Below are positions 1 to 13,308 of a DNA stretch of 64,000 nt, one piece after another (position 1 is the first letter of the stretch; every line of letters starts with the position of its first letter). This stretch comes from Hyperoplus lanceolatus (Eukaryota > Chordata > Actinopteri > Uranoscopiformes > Ammodytidae). The stretch spans positions 14,342,001 through 14,406,000 of the forward strand of contig CM049413.1 in NCBI GenBank assembly GCA_026929865.2. Reading direction: 5' to 3'. Under the pieces are notes generated by a model. That model saw only the letters and a list, made by a program, of their open reading frames with translations. It did no database searches and was not told the origin of the DNA. A program made the translations under genes and the position numbers.

Positions 1-764
1 ATTTTGACACCAAAGCATTGTCATAAGTTTAATATTTGCCGACACACTCCACAAATTGTACAACTGCCTATAATTGCTTCCACTTCGCTTGGTTTTCACT
101 AGGGGAAATTTGTTTGAGTAGAATATCGCTGTAATTAATATTTCAGACAGAAATGAACACACAGTTTACCGAACACACTCATACAGATTATTTCACTTAC
201 GAAACACCCACACATGCACATTTTAAATTATGTATGCAAATATGCCAATCATTTGCAGTTAACCCCCGACAGGCAGGGTTAATGATTAACGACGGGTGAA
301 CAAATCACACATACACAAATGATGAGGATATCACAGACAGATGGACAGCAAAGAAGAAGAAGCCTCCTACGCTCGGTTGGGTTTCATGTTATTTACAATC
401 CAAGTTTGTTTAGTTTACGTTTACATTCAAATGGCATACGTTTGTAGTATTGACCCAAATCGGATCGAAACTGTCTGTCAATTAGTTGCCTCGCCTGCGA
501 CATACTGACACATACACAGGTGGTGGGAGTGCTACTTGATGAGATTCATAGCTTTTCACTTGTAGTCACCGACGGTTGGGTTTTTTTCTGTTTAAAGCTT
601 GTTGTTGGAGGCACATTCAAAAGGAAAATCCCTTTGCAAGGCTGTTCTTTGAAGAATACTGCTGTCCTACTTGATAAACGAAAACCGATAATGCAACTTT
701 GAAGACAGTGCTCTTCATATGAAAACTGGTGGACTGCTAAACACTATATTTCACAGTGTTTATT

Positions 765-1288
765 TTAAAGCTCCCATATTATACACTTTTCGGTACTATT
801 ATACACCATATTATATGGTCTTAGTGGTCCCTAATACGTTTTTCTTTAATTGTTTGCTGAAAAAAACTTTCAGATAATTTATTGTACTATGCTGATGTTC
901 AGCTAATCTCACAATGGCCTATTTTTTAAAAAGAGCTGCAGCTCCCCTCGTAAATATACAATCTTTGAGCTCCCCCCACCCCCTGTCCGGAAGCGAAGCC
1001 AGATACGCCTCGCCCTCTGTCTGTCGGGGCCGTGGACCAATAAGAAATAGGGGTGTGGGCTGCACAGTGGAAGCTTCTGGCTTTCCAGTTTGTGAGGTCA
1101 GAAACAAGGAGAATTCTGACTGGAGTATATTGGGGGGGGAGGGGTGGGGGTTTCAGAAAGGGGGAGAGTGAGAAAAGGAGAGATTTTTATTTTTTTAAAT
1201 ATTTTGGCAGTCTCTAGGCACACCGTGGACCCATGGATATGTTAGAACACGTTTAAAAAGTGCATTTAGCATAATATGTGACCTTTAA
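765..1288. repeat. TTAA-bounded inverted-repeat element (MITE-like)
   Basis: Both ends carry TTAA (765-768 and 1285-1288). The inner arms match when one is reverse-complemented: AGCTCCCATATTATACA on the left against AGGTCACATATTATGCT on the right, about 14 of 17 positions. A TTAA target with short imperfect terminal inverted repeats suggests a non-autonomous DNA transposon using TTAA sites. The GC-richer middle (about 950-1110) has no recognisable transposase. Confidence 0.6.
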
Positions 1289-1628
1289 AACTTTGCATAC
1301 ATTTGGGATCAAAGTCGAAAAAATACAGAAATCAATGTACGGATATTGTTTGGGTTTGGGAGTTTGTCTTGACTGGATTCATCAGTGTATATTTCTGTGG
1401 GATACTGGAGCAGAGAAGTCTTTTGTGTGGACTTGTTGACATGGTTGAGAGAGGGAAGAAGGCAGGGGGTGGGGGGCTCTCTCTCTCTCTCTGCCTCCCT
1501 CTCTCCTCTGTCACGGCTGTCTCTCTTCACGCTCAGTGTCACGTCCTCATACCACACAGCAGTAAATTAATCAGAGATAATGCTCGCAAGATGGAGACCT
1601 TCCCCCCAAAACGCACCCTATACCCCTC

Positions 1629-1632
1629 TCGC

Positions 1633-1671
<39 letters not shown>

Positions 1672-1703
1672 AGCTCTCTCGCTCTCGCTCTCTCTCTCTC
1701 TCT

Positions 1704-1738
<35 letters not shown>

Positions 1739-1740
1739 GC
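1629..1740. repeat. (CT)n microsatellite, interrupted by CG and AG
   Basis: The tract is nearly pure CT dinucleotide with regular GCTCTC and TAGCTCTC interruptions. On the + strand it reads as poly Ser/Leu, which explains the 184-codon open frame across it; that frame is not a gene. Confidence 0.95.
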
Positions 1741-1897
1741 TCTCACTGTCCCCTTTTTTCTCTGTTATTTTGTTCTTCTCTCCAACACATTTTCCTCGGG
1801 CCAAAAAAAACCACAAGACATAAGGGTCTTCCAAACCTTGCTTGTGGCTTTCATTGATTTTCTCACCACTAATGATTGAGGCAGCTTTACCATTCTT

Positions 1898-1962
1898 TAC
1901 CAACAACTATGGTTGTTGGTATCCACCTGGATAATGGCTTTATCCAGGTGGATAAAGCCATT
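1898..1962. repeat. Three adjacent and overlapping perfect palindromes
   Basis: Arms 1898-1907 and 1912-1921 pair over 10 bp with a 4-nt loop. Arms 1920-1934 and 1940-1954 pair over 15 bp with a 5-nt loop. Arms 1933-1945 and 1950-1962 pair over 13 bp with a 4-nt loop. The second and third share sequence, so only one can fold at a time. They sit at the left edge of a foldback repeat whose normal TTAA terminus is missing. Confidence 0.85.
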
Positions 1963-2278
1963 CTGGAGAATCACTTTTTGTTAAATTAGTGAATATCTCC
2001 TCACAATCCGCTACCTGTAGGTACTGAGTGCACACTGGGGAGGGGGGCAATGTTAGTACACTGTCCAGGCTCTGTAAACTGGCAAGTTGCTAGCTACTTT
2101 GGGCCCCTTTTGTTCACACACCGTATACAGAACCTAGGCTGTGTATTAACAACAGATATTGTTTTCAGCGCACACACAATATGGACAGGTGGCGGATCGT
2201 GAGGAGATATTCACTGATTTTGACAAAAACTGTATTTTGACAACGAGCATTCTGCAGAATTACTGAGTCCACCTTTAA
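1959..2278. repeat. Foldback element family F, copy 1 (left end lost)
   Basis: The copy shares with three others (18485, 20361, 22541) the motif ATTCTGGAGAATCA near one end, GAGATATTCACTGATTTTGA near the other, and the inner pair CAGGCTCTGTAAACTGG and ACCTAGGCTGTG. The right end is GAGTCCACCTTTAA with TTAA at 2275-2278. The left TTAAAGGT terminus is replaced by the palindromes at 1898-1962. Confidence 0.7.
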
Positions 2279-2657
2279 GGTGCCAATGAGCAAGGCACTT
2301 ATACTCTGTGTTTTTCTCCACAGTGGCTACAACTGTAGTAGTACTGTTGGTATGATTCAGGGCATTGCTGGAAAACCACATTATCATTTAACTTTCCCCG
2401 GGTGAGTCAAAGTTAATATTCGCACAAATGGTGAATTAACTGAGGGAAGCGAGGGAAGAATGAGAAAAGAAAGATGGGGTGAGCGTAAAGGGGGGAGGGG
2501 GGATGTGAGTTAAAGGCCTTTAGGTAAATGTTGAAGTGGTCGGGCAGATCTTTTGTCCTGCCTCAGGGCTGTGTGGGGCGATTGGACTGGCTGATAGGCC
2601 TTTTATAATGCCCTCCATCAGCTCAATCTCCAGGGCTTTTTTATGAGCACCTTCAGC

Positions 2658-2820
2658 CGACACACACACACACACACACCACACACACCCACGTACGCTG
2701 ATACACACACACAACAGCTACCCCCCATGCCTTCCACTCCTCCTCTTTCGAGGTGTAAGTGGGAAAGAGGCCCCTTCCTCCAGTGTGTGTATCGCTCTAC
2801 TGGGAGCTGAGGGGACTGAC

Positions 2821-2856
<36 letters not shown>

Positions 2857-3087
2857 TAGGTACAGGCAAAGTGTTTATAATCGAAGTCAGCCGTGATAAA
2901 AGGGTGCTTGTGTGTGTTTATGTCTGTGTGGTTTATGCCACTTATTGTCAGGTTGTGTGTGTGTGTGTGTGTGTGTGTGTTGCGAGGGCAGGTGGAGTGT
3001 AAGGAGCATTTGGGGCTAACTCCTGCTGCTCTCAAGACCACCATTATCATCACCAACACACTTGCCTTTAAACACTAAACAACATAG

Positions 3088-3135
<48 letters not shown>
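2658..3135. repeat. Cluster of (CA/TG)n microsatellites
   Basis: Tracts of CA (about 2658-2680 and 3091-3135) and TG (about 2823-2855 and 2957-2980) alternate in orientation within 500 bp. Open frames across them consist of Cys/Val or His/Thr runs and are not coding. Confidence 0.95.
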
Positions 3136-3137
<2 letters not shown>

Positions 3138-3507
3138 ACGAGGTGGAAGGAAGACGGGGACATGTTAGGCTGGACAGACCTTTTAATTAGAGTCCCTCAC
3201 CCCAGCACAGGCCTTGGTGACATTTCGTGAACCTGGCTGCATTTAGTTAAAAGGTCATTTTCCAACTAAGCCTGTTCCCAGCTTAGATTTTGAACTGTAC
3301 TTGTTTACTATAGATTGTGCTACTATACCACGCCAGGGATAAGGGGTTCAAAGGGACGGAGAGACGGATTGAGAGACAGGTGTTAGAGAAAAGTGGATGT
3401 AAAAAGCAAGAGAAATAAGGAAAGAGAGATATAATGAGAGGGTTAGGGTATTTACTGGCCAGTTTTTTCTAAAGGGCACCCCTGCATCTCACTGAGTGTG
3501 ACATCTA

Positions 3508-3508
<1 letters not shown>

Positions 3509-3577
<69 letters not shown>
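3509..3577. repeat. (CA)n microsatellite
   Basis: This is an uninterrupted CA tract of about 69 bp. It accounts for the poly His/Thr open frame running to 4070. Confidence 0.97.
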
Positions 3578-3579
<2 letters not shown>

Positions 3580-4167
3580 CACATGCACACACTGGGCCAA
3601 ATGAGTTGCTTGGAGCAGTGGGATCCTGTGTATTCCCTCTGCTTATTAGGGCATACAGCAACATCAATTCAGGGAAAGCCCATCATCACTCTGTGTGTGT
3701 GTGTGTGTGTCTAGATGGGTTATCCCTGCTCCCACAACTTACTCCCCTTTCTTTTTTCCTTCTCCCTCATCATCCCACTTTGCATTTTAAATGTGTCTCC
3801 ATCATTACACCTTTCAAAGCAATTGTTATCTTTGGAATTGTAAGCATCTATATTTTGGAGCTTGTGTGTGTGTGCGTGTGCGTGATTGCGCGTGTGCATG
3901 TATGTACTGTTCGACTGTGTATGTGCCCAAAGGCTAATACATTAGTGGGGCCGCCAACCTATAGGACCAATCTAGAGCATAATCCACCGAGTGTGTGTAT
4001 GTGTGTACATCCCAAGCCCAAAGGGTATAGGAACCCTAACCTGGAGTGCAAATCTAGGGCACACTACTGAAGCGTGTGTGTGGGTGAATGTGTGTGTCAA
4101 TCCAAAGTCATATTAAAAGGTAAAGCGCAGCTGAGAAGAAATCACTTCAGGACTCGTATACGTCAAC

Positions 4168-4168
<1 letters not shown>

Positions 4169-4245
<77 letters not shown>
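4169..4245. repeat. (CA)n microsatellite
   Basis: This is an uninterrupted CA tract of about 77 bp. Confidence 0.97.
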
Positions 4246-4246
<1 letters not shown>

Positions 4247-4567
4247 CCACTCACTGAAGACCTGGTTCTCTACCCTGCGGCTTCATTCCTATATAAACAC
4301 ATACTCACACACTACCTGAAAAATCTCTCTTATACCCTTAACCATCCCTGTATCTGGGCCATTGATGTGTCTCTACACCCAGTTGGTCTAGCCAAGTTCA
4401 AAGGCTATTCATTCACACAAAATAGGCTGACACAGTGTTATGAACAAAACGTCTATGCATGCCTCATCAAAAGCCATTCATTTCATTAGAAAAGTGAAAG
4501 GAAAAGTAGAAACTGTTGAGGAATATTGACAAATTTGGTAGGGCTTTGCAAGCTGCATGGGAGTCCA

Positions 4568-5488
4568 TTAAAGGGATAGTTTGGAATTTTGGACATATAG
4601 GGCCTGATTCCCAAGTTAGCCTAAAGGTTTGAACACACTACACGCGTTACCCGCGTAGGATTTACGTGCCTAACGTAGCTAAAATGTTGCTTGATCATTT
4701 TGTGTCAAAAATGGTTCTACGCGCGTAACGCGCCTAGTCTCCCTCCCGATACTGTATTTCCCCTAATCAACCATGGCTGATCAGACCCGACCCAACAGCG
4801 TGCATGTCCGCACAAAAACAACAACAACACGGCCAACAACTGTGCCAAAAGACAAACTGAACAGCACAAATAGCCTAGCATTAAAACAGCATTGCATATT
4901 CACGGCAGCTACATAACAAACACAGTTACAGCAGCATCGGTGCACGGCGGCACAACATAAAGGCAAGTAGTCAAAATTACCCTACCTGGCTGTGACAGGG
5001 GACCGTGGCTGGCGTAGATCAACACCGGTGCTTCGCTGTAGGTTCTTGTTGTGAAAGTCCCCCGGACATAGCCGTCATGTTTGGGTTCATAATATGAGGC
5101 GCTAGCTGCCCGCACACAACCGGGTGAGTTAACTAATGCTATACGGCGCTAACTTGTTTGGCTGCTGCTGAGAAAGTAGTCCCTCAAAATGCGATGATTC
5201 ATGCGATGCGAGGTTGGTTTTATTTCTAACAATATTCTATCAACACAGACATTTACATCGATAGTCTAGCGTTATAATTGATAAGCCTCGGGTGTACTGT
5301 GGAGTGGGTAAGACTGTTTTAATAGCAGGCTAATTAGACCCCAATCATGTGCGCTAGCCTAGCACGAGCAAACTCTGCAACTAGAAGGACTGAATGAAAT
5401 GTGTTTAAAACTGTCTCCAATGATAAAGAACACTTAGGCTAACTTGGGAATCAGGCCCTATGTCCAAAATTCCAAACTATCCCTTTAA
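4568..5488. repeat. TTAA-bounded element with ~55-bp terminal inverted repeats
   Basis: The left arm starts TTAAAGGGATAGTTTGGAAT and the right arm, reverse-complemented, starts with the same 20 bases. Identity continues for about 55 bp, to GTTAGCCTAA, with one 2-bp indel. TTAA lies at both edges (4568-4571 and 5485-5488). Inside, CpG-rich near-palindromic motifs occur at 4642-4658 and 4717-4733. No transposase domain is recognisable, so this is a non-autonomous DNA element. Confidence 0.85.
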
Positions 5489-8400
5489 GTCAACAGAGCC
5501 ACTGCTGCTTAGCATCTGAAGCAAGGATTTAAACAGGAAGGGGAAAAAAGCAAGATACTTATGCATGTTTTTGTCAAAAATAATAATTATAACTTATTAA
5601 TCCATATGAGGCAGACGCATACTTGTAACTGAGTGTTTCATTGCATCTCAAAAAATACTTTTCTGCGGTCAAAAACAGAAACAAGCCGAAGGGCTTTCTT
5701 TTGCCTCAATCGACTGTGTATTTGTTTAGTTAACATTAACATCTGAGTGGAAGTACTTGTTTCTACCCTGTGTGTGTGTGTGTGTATCTGTTTACATATA
5801 TAATCTAATTTCCAATTGTGTGTTTGTGTGTGTGTGTGTGCATGGGGGAAAATCCTGTCCCTGTGTGTTTATGGGTGTGTGTGCGTGCTCCCCCAGCGGT
5901 GTAGTGTTGTAGATGTTTAACTGGGCTAAAGGGCAACACGGAGGAGGCTGCTATCCCCCCCCCCCCCCCCAAATGCTCACTGTGTTCCACTTTGCTCCAA
6001 GACAAAAGCTAGGGGAAGAGAGTGAAAGGCACACAGTGAATACCTGGACTATAATGGACTATATACACCGAGAAAATCTTAATGTGAAAAATAGGCTGTG
6101 TGTATAGGTCTGTATAGACTTATTTATCCATTTACAATGTGAAACATATCTTATTCACTCTTGATGCAATATAGAGGTAAAAGAAAAGGAAAAAAGGCAA
6201 TAGCAAAACAATGGATATCTGTGCTGTTAAAGCCATGCTCTGTTGATCTGCAAAATAGTTCATTGCAGCTTCTGTACAGCTGCAAGTGTACTGTCTGTAT
6301 GTCTTTAGGCACACGAAGAAGCAACATGCTCTCTACGCACAGAGGGTCTTTGGCTCCATGCCCAGCTAATGTACGCCACACCCTGCTTTCCACTCACCAG
6401 AGGGCGTTCTCTAAAAAGTACTAGCAACTAGCAAGCAAAGCACTGTGTGTCTGTTTCCATGTGTACGTGCTGGCGCTTAATCATGTGTAAAAATGTTTTT
6501 AGAATGTAGCCGGGTGTTCCTTACTGTGCATTATGTGAATTGTGTGCAGGATTGTCTTGGCACTTTTTAAAATGGCGGTGGTGCGGTTGGAGGTTGCACA
6601 CTTGGGTTTTTCAGAAGGCAGATTAATCACAAACAACATTAAGAAGTTGAACTTTAAGAAGAGACACATACTCTGTTAGATAGTAGGTCACATTCTATTA
6701 GGGAAAAAAACATACAAAAGATTTCTCTTGAGCCATTACGAAAAAATCTACAAAAGCCATGGTTATGATAAAGTCTGCAGAATAGTCTATGTTCTTTGGG
6801 TTTTTATTGATATTAATTGTACAAAGCAGTTTTTTGAAAACAGTCCCCTGTTTAACTTTCCACCATTGCTCCAAAACTTGAAAAGCACCTCCCATGATGA
6901 TGATGACTTCATTGCACAAGCTTCACTAATGAAAGTGAGTTCTGGCAGCAGCTCAGCAACACAATAATCTCCTGAGGCTCTGCTTGTCTATTTTCATTTC
7001 TAAAAGCAGAAAAGATTTCAAGAAGTTGGCTTGTCGAATATCTTGTGTTTGGTAATTAGCACGTAAAAAAAAGGTTGTAGGTATTTTCATCTTTTGCAGC
7101 TATATATCTAACTGACAGTCTGAGTCGCTGTGCGGAAAAACCCTTATCCATCTACAGTTATGTGTGACAATTCAGTTCAGGCTTTTGATTTTGATCCTGT
7201 TCTCCAAAATCAAAAAATGTATTACATTATTTTGAAAATTAATTTTCCATGCAGGGGGATAACTTTGTTTTCTGGTCAGATAAAGCCCAACCCTTAAGTT
7301 CTAAAGTCCCATTTTGTTTTTTAATTTAAAACGGTCTTCTTATTTAATGTTTCCACTGGGAAACTTTGGATGAGGGCATCTCAACATTCTTTAAGAAAAA
7401 AAAGTGTCCGGATTTTGGACACGTATCTGGGCTACAGTTCATTGTAAAGCTGGAGTTGCAGTGAATCAGATGGGGGTTTGGCACTTCAACTCTAGAAGCT
7501 ACAGCTAAAGCAGAGTCTCTCTAGCGAATGGAAAGGTGCCCATGGCTCCGATATCAAGGAGCTGGCTCTCCCAGGCCAGTGCATAATGTTGTTATGGCTA
7601 GGAACCACTTGGTCCTTTGATTATATGTCTCTGCGTGTCAATGTGCGCATGTGTGCGTGGCTTCCAGACCAGATGTGCACTTCAGAAACATTGAAAAACG
7701 GGGTATGTTTGTGTGTGTGCATATGAATGATAGAGTAACATATTTTGATTTTAATACCAGTCCCATCTAGACTTCGAAATGTAATTGCTGTTACCACTTG
7801 TGGGTTCGAAAGACACAGACACAAAATTATATATTCATGTTGAATTTTAATTGTTCCCTTAGTTATGGCAAAACATATGATCTTGTAAAAGAAAATACTC
7901 TAAGTTAGCTAACCATCGCTAATAAGTGCTAAGCATGAAGTACAACTGACACCTAGTAGATGAAAATATTTGGTCATAAACCAATTTTATTATATTTCAC
8001 ATTAATCTGTCAGTTGTTGAGAGGTTTTTCTTTTAGGGTTAGAGCTAGTCCAATTGTTTTTTGGACATTTTATTTAAAAAAAAAAAAAAGGTAAACGTCA
8101 ACGGGTGTTGTCAGGGGATCACGAGAAGTTCGGCTTCTTCCTCTGGGGAACATGAACGTCTATAAGAAAATCTTTTGAAATCTATTAACTGCTGTAGAAA
8201 TACTGGATGCCAGTGAGTCTGGAACAAAGTAGGAGACCCACCACTTGTTTGGCTAAAAGTTAGTTTTTAACAGCTCAAGGCACCATATTTACTAGCAGTG
8301 CATTTTCAGCATTTAATGCCAGTATAAATATGCCAACCGCAGCCATCAGTTTGTGATCATATTCTTAGTGTATAAATAAGGATTTGGCTTTTAAAACCAA

Positions 8401-9361
8401 GATGACACCCAATGGAGATGGTTTATTTTGGACATCAAGTCTGAGTGCAGTCAAACTCTTATCGCGTCCATAACATTGGATGGCTCTTCTTGGCCCTGTA
8501 CTGTGCTGGGCTTTACAGTAAGGCAAACATCAGCCTGCAGCTGTCGGTAGCACCTGTCCAAACCTCACTAACACCCACATGTGTGTGTCATAAGTGTAGT
8601 CCTACACCTCACACATAACACTCCTCATATATTTAACAACAGCCACAGTTCTCTTCACAGGAAATTGAATAGGCAACACAATGCTAAAATATGCCCCTGT
8701 GTGTATTTCTCACGTTTCATTGAAAGGCTGTTTTTTTATGTGTGCTTTCCTAACAAAGGACTGCTATCGGCAACATCTCTAGAGCCTGAACGATGCACAC
8801 AAGCAAACACACAGCAAAGTAAAATTCCTGTGTGTCCTTTCATAACACATCCGTCAATCAAAAACGGTGTGCCCTTCATGCCTGTTAGCATGCACCCGTG
8901 TCATATGCAGATTCCTTTTGTGGTTTTTAATGGTGTGTGTTTGTGTGTGTGTGTGGGAGAGAAAGAGAGGAGTAGATCAGATATGGCAGAGGAGGAGTTT
9001 TTTTGATTTACAAGTCCTTATCAAGGAGGAAATAGGCGTCATAGTCCAGTGGCTGTAATAAACGAGTAGACCTCCCTCCACTGCTCAGCATCAGAGAGAC
9101 AGGCTAACTATACTCCCTCGTTGCTGTCCTTCTGGCTCTCTCACTTTGCTTTCAGTGTTATTTCGCAGCAAAAAAAAAAAGAAGCCCAAAAGTGTGGGAG
9201 GGAAAGTGAGTGTGAGTTTAAAGTCAGTCCATCAGGGGTGAAGGGAGAGAGGGGAGAGAGATGGAGGAGTGTGCTAGGCACCGCTGGCCTTTGTTTCAAA
9301 GGAACTTCTACAGTTTTCGGCTGGTTTCATTGATGATTGATAGTTTTTGGGTGGGAGACAA

Positions 9362-9380
9362 GTGTGCGTGTGTGTGCGTG

Positions 9381-9416
<36 letters not shown>
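9362..9416. repeat. (TG)n microsatellite
   Basis: TG dinucleotide tract with TGCG interruptions in its first half. Confidence 0.95.
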
Positions 9417-9419
<3 letters not shown>

Positions 9420-10026
9420 AAAGAAGATAATAATTAAACGTTGGCTTGTTGCTACTATACTGTATGAAACACCAACTGTGTTGTATCTGGGTTGGTAAAT
9501 AATGGGAATGTGGCCTGCGAAACATTGTGTTGACTCTGGACATCATTTGCTTTAGGTGAAAGTGCCAAATGCTGTGCCAGGATAAGCAGTGAAACAATAT
9601 TTGTTTCAAAGGCAAGATTTGTACAGCAGTTGGCTTCAGTGTACGAAATCTTTCAATCCAGTTTTTTGTCCGCATTTAATGTTGATGTGTTGTGACTTTA
9701 CGTTTCAAATTTCTGACTGGTACATGGCAAACTCACAGGGGTGCAGTTACCATCTACCATCCAGGTAAAAAATATATGAATTGTTGTTCTGAAAAGCAAG
9801 AGGTTTACATTATATGTCTTTATAACATAATGACACCGTCCTGCACTTTATCTCTATCCTGAAAATTTAACTAAACTTACAAAACATGAACAAACAGGCC
9901 CACTTTTCATTGGAACAAATCTACCTGTCAGACTCAGATGGCCACAGTAACTTGAACCCCTGTTATTGTCTCTCTGCCTTTGAAACTGGACACGCTGCCC
10001 CACAATGGTGGTGGCTTTGCTCTCAG

Positions 10027-10148
<122 letters not shown>

Positions 10149-10534
10149 GCAACAAGCCATGTCTCCCACACAACTCATTGGAACCCCTGAAGAGGGAGCT
10201 GTTGTTATACTTCTATATCTCCATACCCTCACAGGGGATGACGATTGTAATGTGAACTCCTATAGTTTGTCATTTCTTTTTTCAACATGTGTTCATGATT
10301 TTCTCACTCTTTGAGGATCTGAATGTCTCGGTGCTCTTGGGACTATGTCCGTCCACCTATAGGATTGCAATCTGATCCAGTTTCAAATCTAACTAAAATG
10401 TTTGCTCAATCAAGGCTTTACTACATGTAAACTAAGAGACAAGCTCATTTGTTACTTAAATAATAGTTTTCAACCCTGTTTACATCTGACGTTGACATTT
10501 TGAGGCAACAGATTAAAGAGAATGTCAGGTTTGC

Positions 10535-11161
10535 TTAACCCATTGATGACTATGGCAATCTAGGATGCATGTCCTTAATGCCTGAGGGTTTTCTGAAAAA
10601 ATAGTACGAATTGTCAAGTCTACCAAAACCTTAATATCTAAGCCTGTGTAGCACATAGAAACATGAAATAAAATACATTTAAAAGTTAAGGTTCACAGGT
10701 TTTATTTAAACATGCTCCCTTAGCGCCTACAAACCAACAAATATTTCTAAAAATCGTCAAAATTAGATGAATTAGAAAATTATTAAATATTGTTAATAAA
10801 TAGATGCAATGTGTTGTGTAATTTTCGTCAGTAGGCTATAGTAGACCTTGATTCTGCGCACCAAACGCCACTAACTGTTCCGTCGCCGACATAGCTGGCG
10901 TATTTTTTTTATTATTTTGTTTTATTTTTTTATTTTTTATTTTTTTGATTGACGTGATTTTCGGCAAACCACACAACTTTTGGGTGGTCACGTGGTCTTA
11001 AAAAAATCAACAAAACCCACCTCATGTGTATTTGAACCAATGACAGTGCATTCTATGCTGGGAATGCCATGAAAATTAGATAAAGTAATAATGCTGCGCG
11101 ATGCAGCATCGGGCAGGAGAGCCAATGTGGCATCGCGCAGCAGCCGTCATCAATGGGTTAA
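10535..11161. mobile_element. piggyBac-like non-autonomous element
   Basis: TTAA occurs at both ends (10535-10538 and 11158-11161). The ends are perfect 16-bp inverted repeats including the TTAA: TTAACCCATTGATGAC on the left, and the same read in reverse complement on the right. A TTAA site followed by CCC is the classic piggyBac terminus. The right sub-terminal region carries GCGCGATGC-type motifs (about 11096-11140). The 627-bp interior has no transposase frame, so it would depend on an enzyme supplied from elsewhere. Confidence 0.8.
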
Positions 11162-12089
11162 GCACATCATGTTTAGGCAGAGTCTGATACACACCCACAA
11201 ACAGTATACATTTGCCCTTGCCTTTTGTGGAAGTAAACATATCCTATTTGAGTTTAGTAAACAAAACAAATCATTCAAAAATGTCACCTTGGGCTTGGGG
11301 ACATTTTTATTTATTTTTTATATAATAGATTAATAAACAATGAAAATCATTTCGCTTTTGCAGCTTGTTTTACCATTTCAGTTTATCTCATTGTTACCAA
11401 ATAAAAATAAATGTTCCTAATAAAAGCATTTCAATATTGATATGATTCCATGTAGGTAGGAAGGAGAAAAACAACAAACTAACCAACTCCTCTGGTACCT
11501 TTAAACTATGTGTGTGGCTGTGTGTGTGTGTGTACGTGTGTGCACTTGTGAAATGTTCTCATAACGAGATTGTTTTCCAGTGTACAGTGATTAACTTTTT
11601 TTTATTGAACAAGCTTAGATAGTTGGAATTAAATATAGGTACCTGTTACTATGGTGATGCTACCTGAACAGAATAGATAACAATTGCATGTGAACAGATT
11701 TGGCAATCTTTAAAGGTATTATGAACACTAACAGCAGCATCTACAGTAATATGTTTGTTTTGGCCACCGAGGAGAAACTCATTTTCCATTTATAGGAGCC
11801 TAGGAAAGACGACATTTATCTATTTCAGTGAATCTGCATTAGTAAACAAGCTCTTAACTTTTTGTTCTGCTCGTCCAAGATATTGTTCCTTTCAGGAAGC
11901 CTCGGGGAATCATGTATGTCTTAGGAGGATGTTTTATTGCCGTGGAGTAAGAATATTTAAACACAAACACACTGGGGGCTCATTCAGCGATTGCCAACAT
12001 ATGAAACTCATTTATCAAAATTCACTTACTAATCCATTAACCATCCCACCGTGTCTCCTGTGTCACATGCATCATGCCTTTCAACTTTT

Positions 12090-12091
<2 letters not shown>

Positions 12092-12174
<83 letters not shown>
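12092..12174. repeat. (CA)n microsatellite
   Basis: This is an uninterrupted CA tract of about 83 bp followed by degenerate ACACATG repeats to about 12220. Confidence 0.97.
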
Positions 12175-12177
<3 letters not shown>

Positions 12178-13308
12178 GCACACACATGGTGTGCACACAC
12201 ATGTCATGCACACACACAAGCAAGGAAATGTGCTTTGGGTGTTTGTTAATTATAGCCATAACAAGCACACAAAGTTTGATTAGACCCCTAAAGGGATTTG
12301 GGAAATTCCCCTTCCCGCTCTTTCTTTCTCTCCCTCTCATACATCACATCCTAATTATGAGTGTGTGTGTGTCTCCCCCTTCCCCTCTCTTATGTGTTTT
12401 TCTGAGATTTACTCATATTTCTGGATAGACAAAGCACCCACTCATTTATATTGTGTGTTGCTGTTACCATGGATATAATATCTACTGTCACATGATGGCC
12501 TACCGAGGTGACCAGGAAGTGTTTTTTTTACAGCGACGTGGGGTGAGGGGGTTATGGGTATAAGTGTCAGTTGTGTGTGTGCAGGGGGGGGTCCTTTTCT
12601 TGATTTATGTGGAGGCTGTAATGACATCATATTCAACAGACGAATGGGTAATAAATTAGACATCCGCTAATGGAGGCTGAGGCTCTTTCTTTGTTTGCTA
12701 GTGCTCTCTCCTTTCCTCTCACAGAGCAAAACGCATTTTTTCATTTCACCCATGAAGTATCAACAGTTTTAATGGTATCCGCATTAAAGTTAAACTTTAA
12801 TTTATTCACCACAAAATTATCAATAACAGGACGCTAACATTTAAAAGTCTGTCCATAACTATCACCATGTTGTTTTTATAGATATGGTGTCAGTTTACGC
12901 ATTTGTTATATTCCTTCTTACTCTTGTGTTTGTGAAAATTGACTAATGCATCAAGTGACATTGGTGAACAACAGCACATTACTCTGCGCTGTGATTCAGT
13001 GGCACGAATCTTACACATCCTAAAAATAACTAAAAAATCCTCCCTCCCTGTTCTCATTTTTAAATAAAGATATTTGTAAATCCCCTTTTGCTCTGTTCTC
13101 TTCTTAAATCTTGTAGTTGCTAAAACACTGGCAGTTAGCCCTCAGTGGAACCTTGTAGCCAAAAACAAGGCCTCACTGAAATGACAGCTGCACTAGGGTT
13201 AACAACAATATCTCAAGTGTGTTTTGCATCTATGATGATCTGGGGACACTTTTGATTAACATTAATTTGGTTGTTTCAGCTTATAGAAAAAGAAACAGTA
13301 CAAACAAC

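Noticed and set aside
1303-1857. 184-codon open frame rich in Ser/Leu
   Set aside because: It is a translated (CT)n tract with a non-ATG start and no recognisable domain.
3498-4070. 190-codon open frame of His/Thr repeats
   Set aside because: Its length comes from a (CA)n microsatellite; the remaining residues show no domain.
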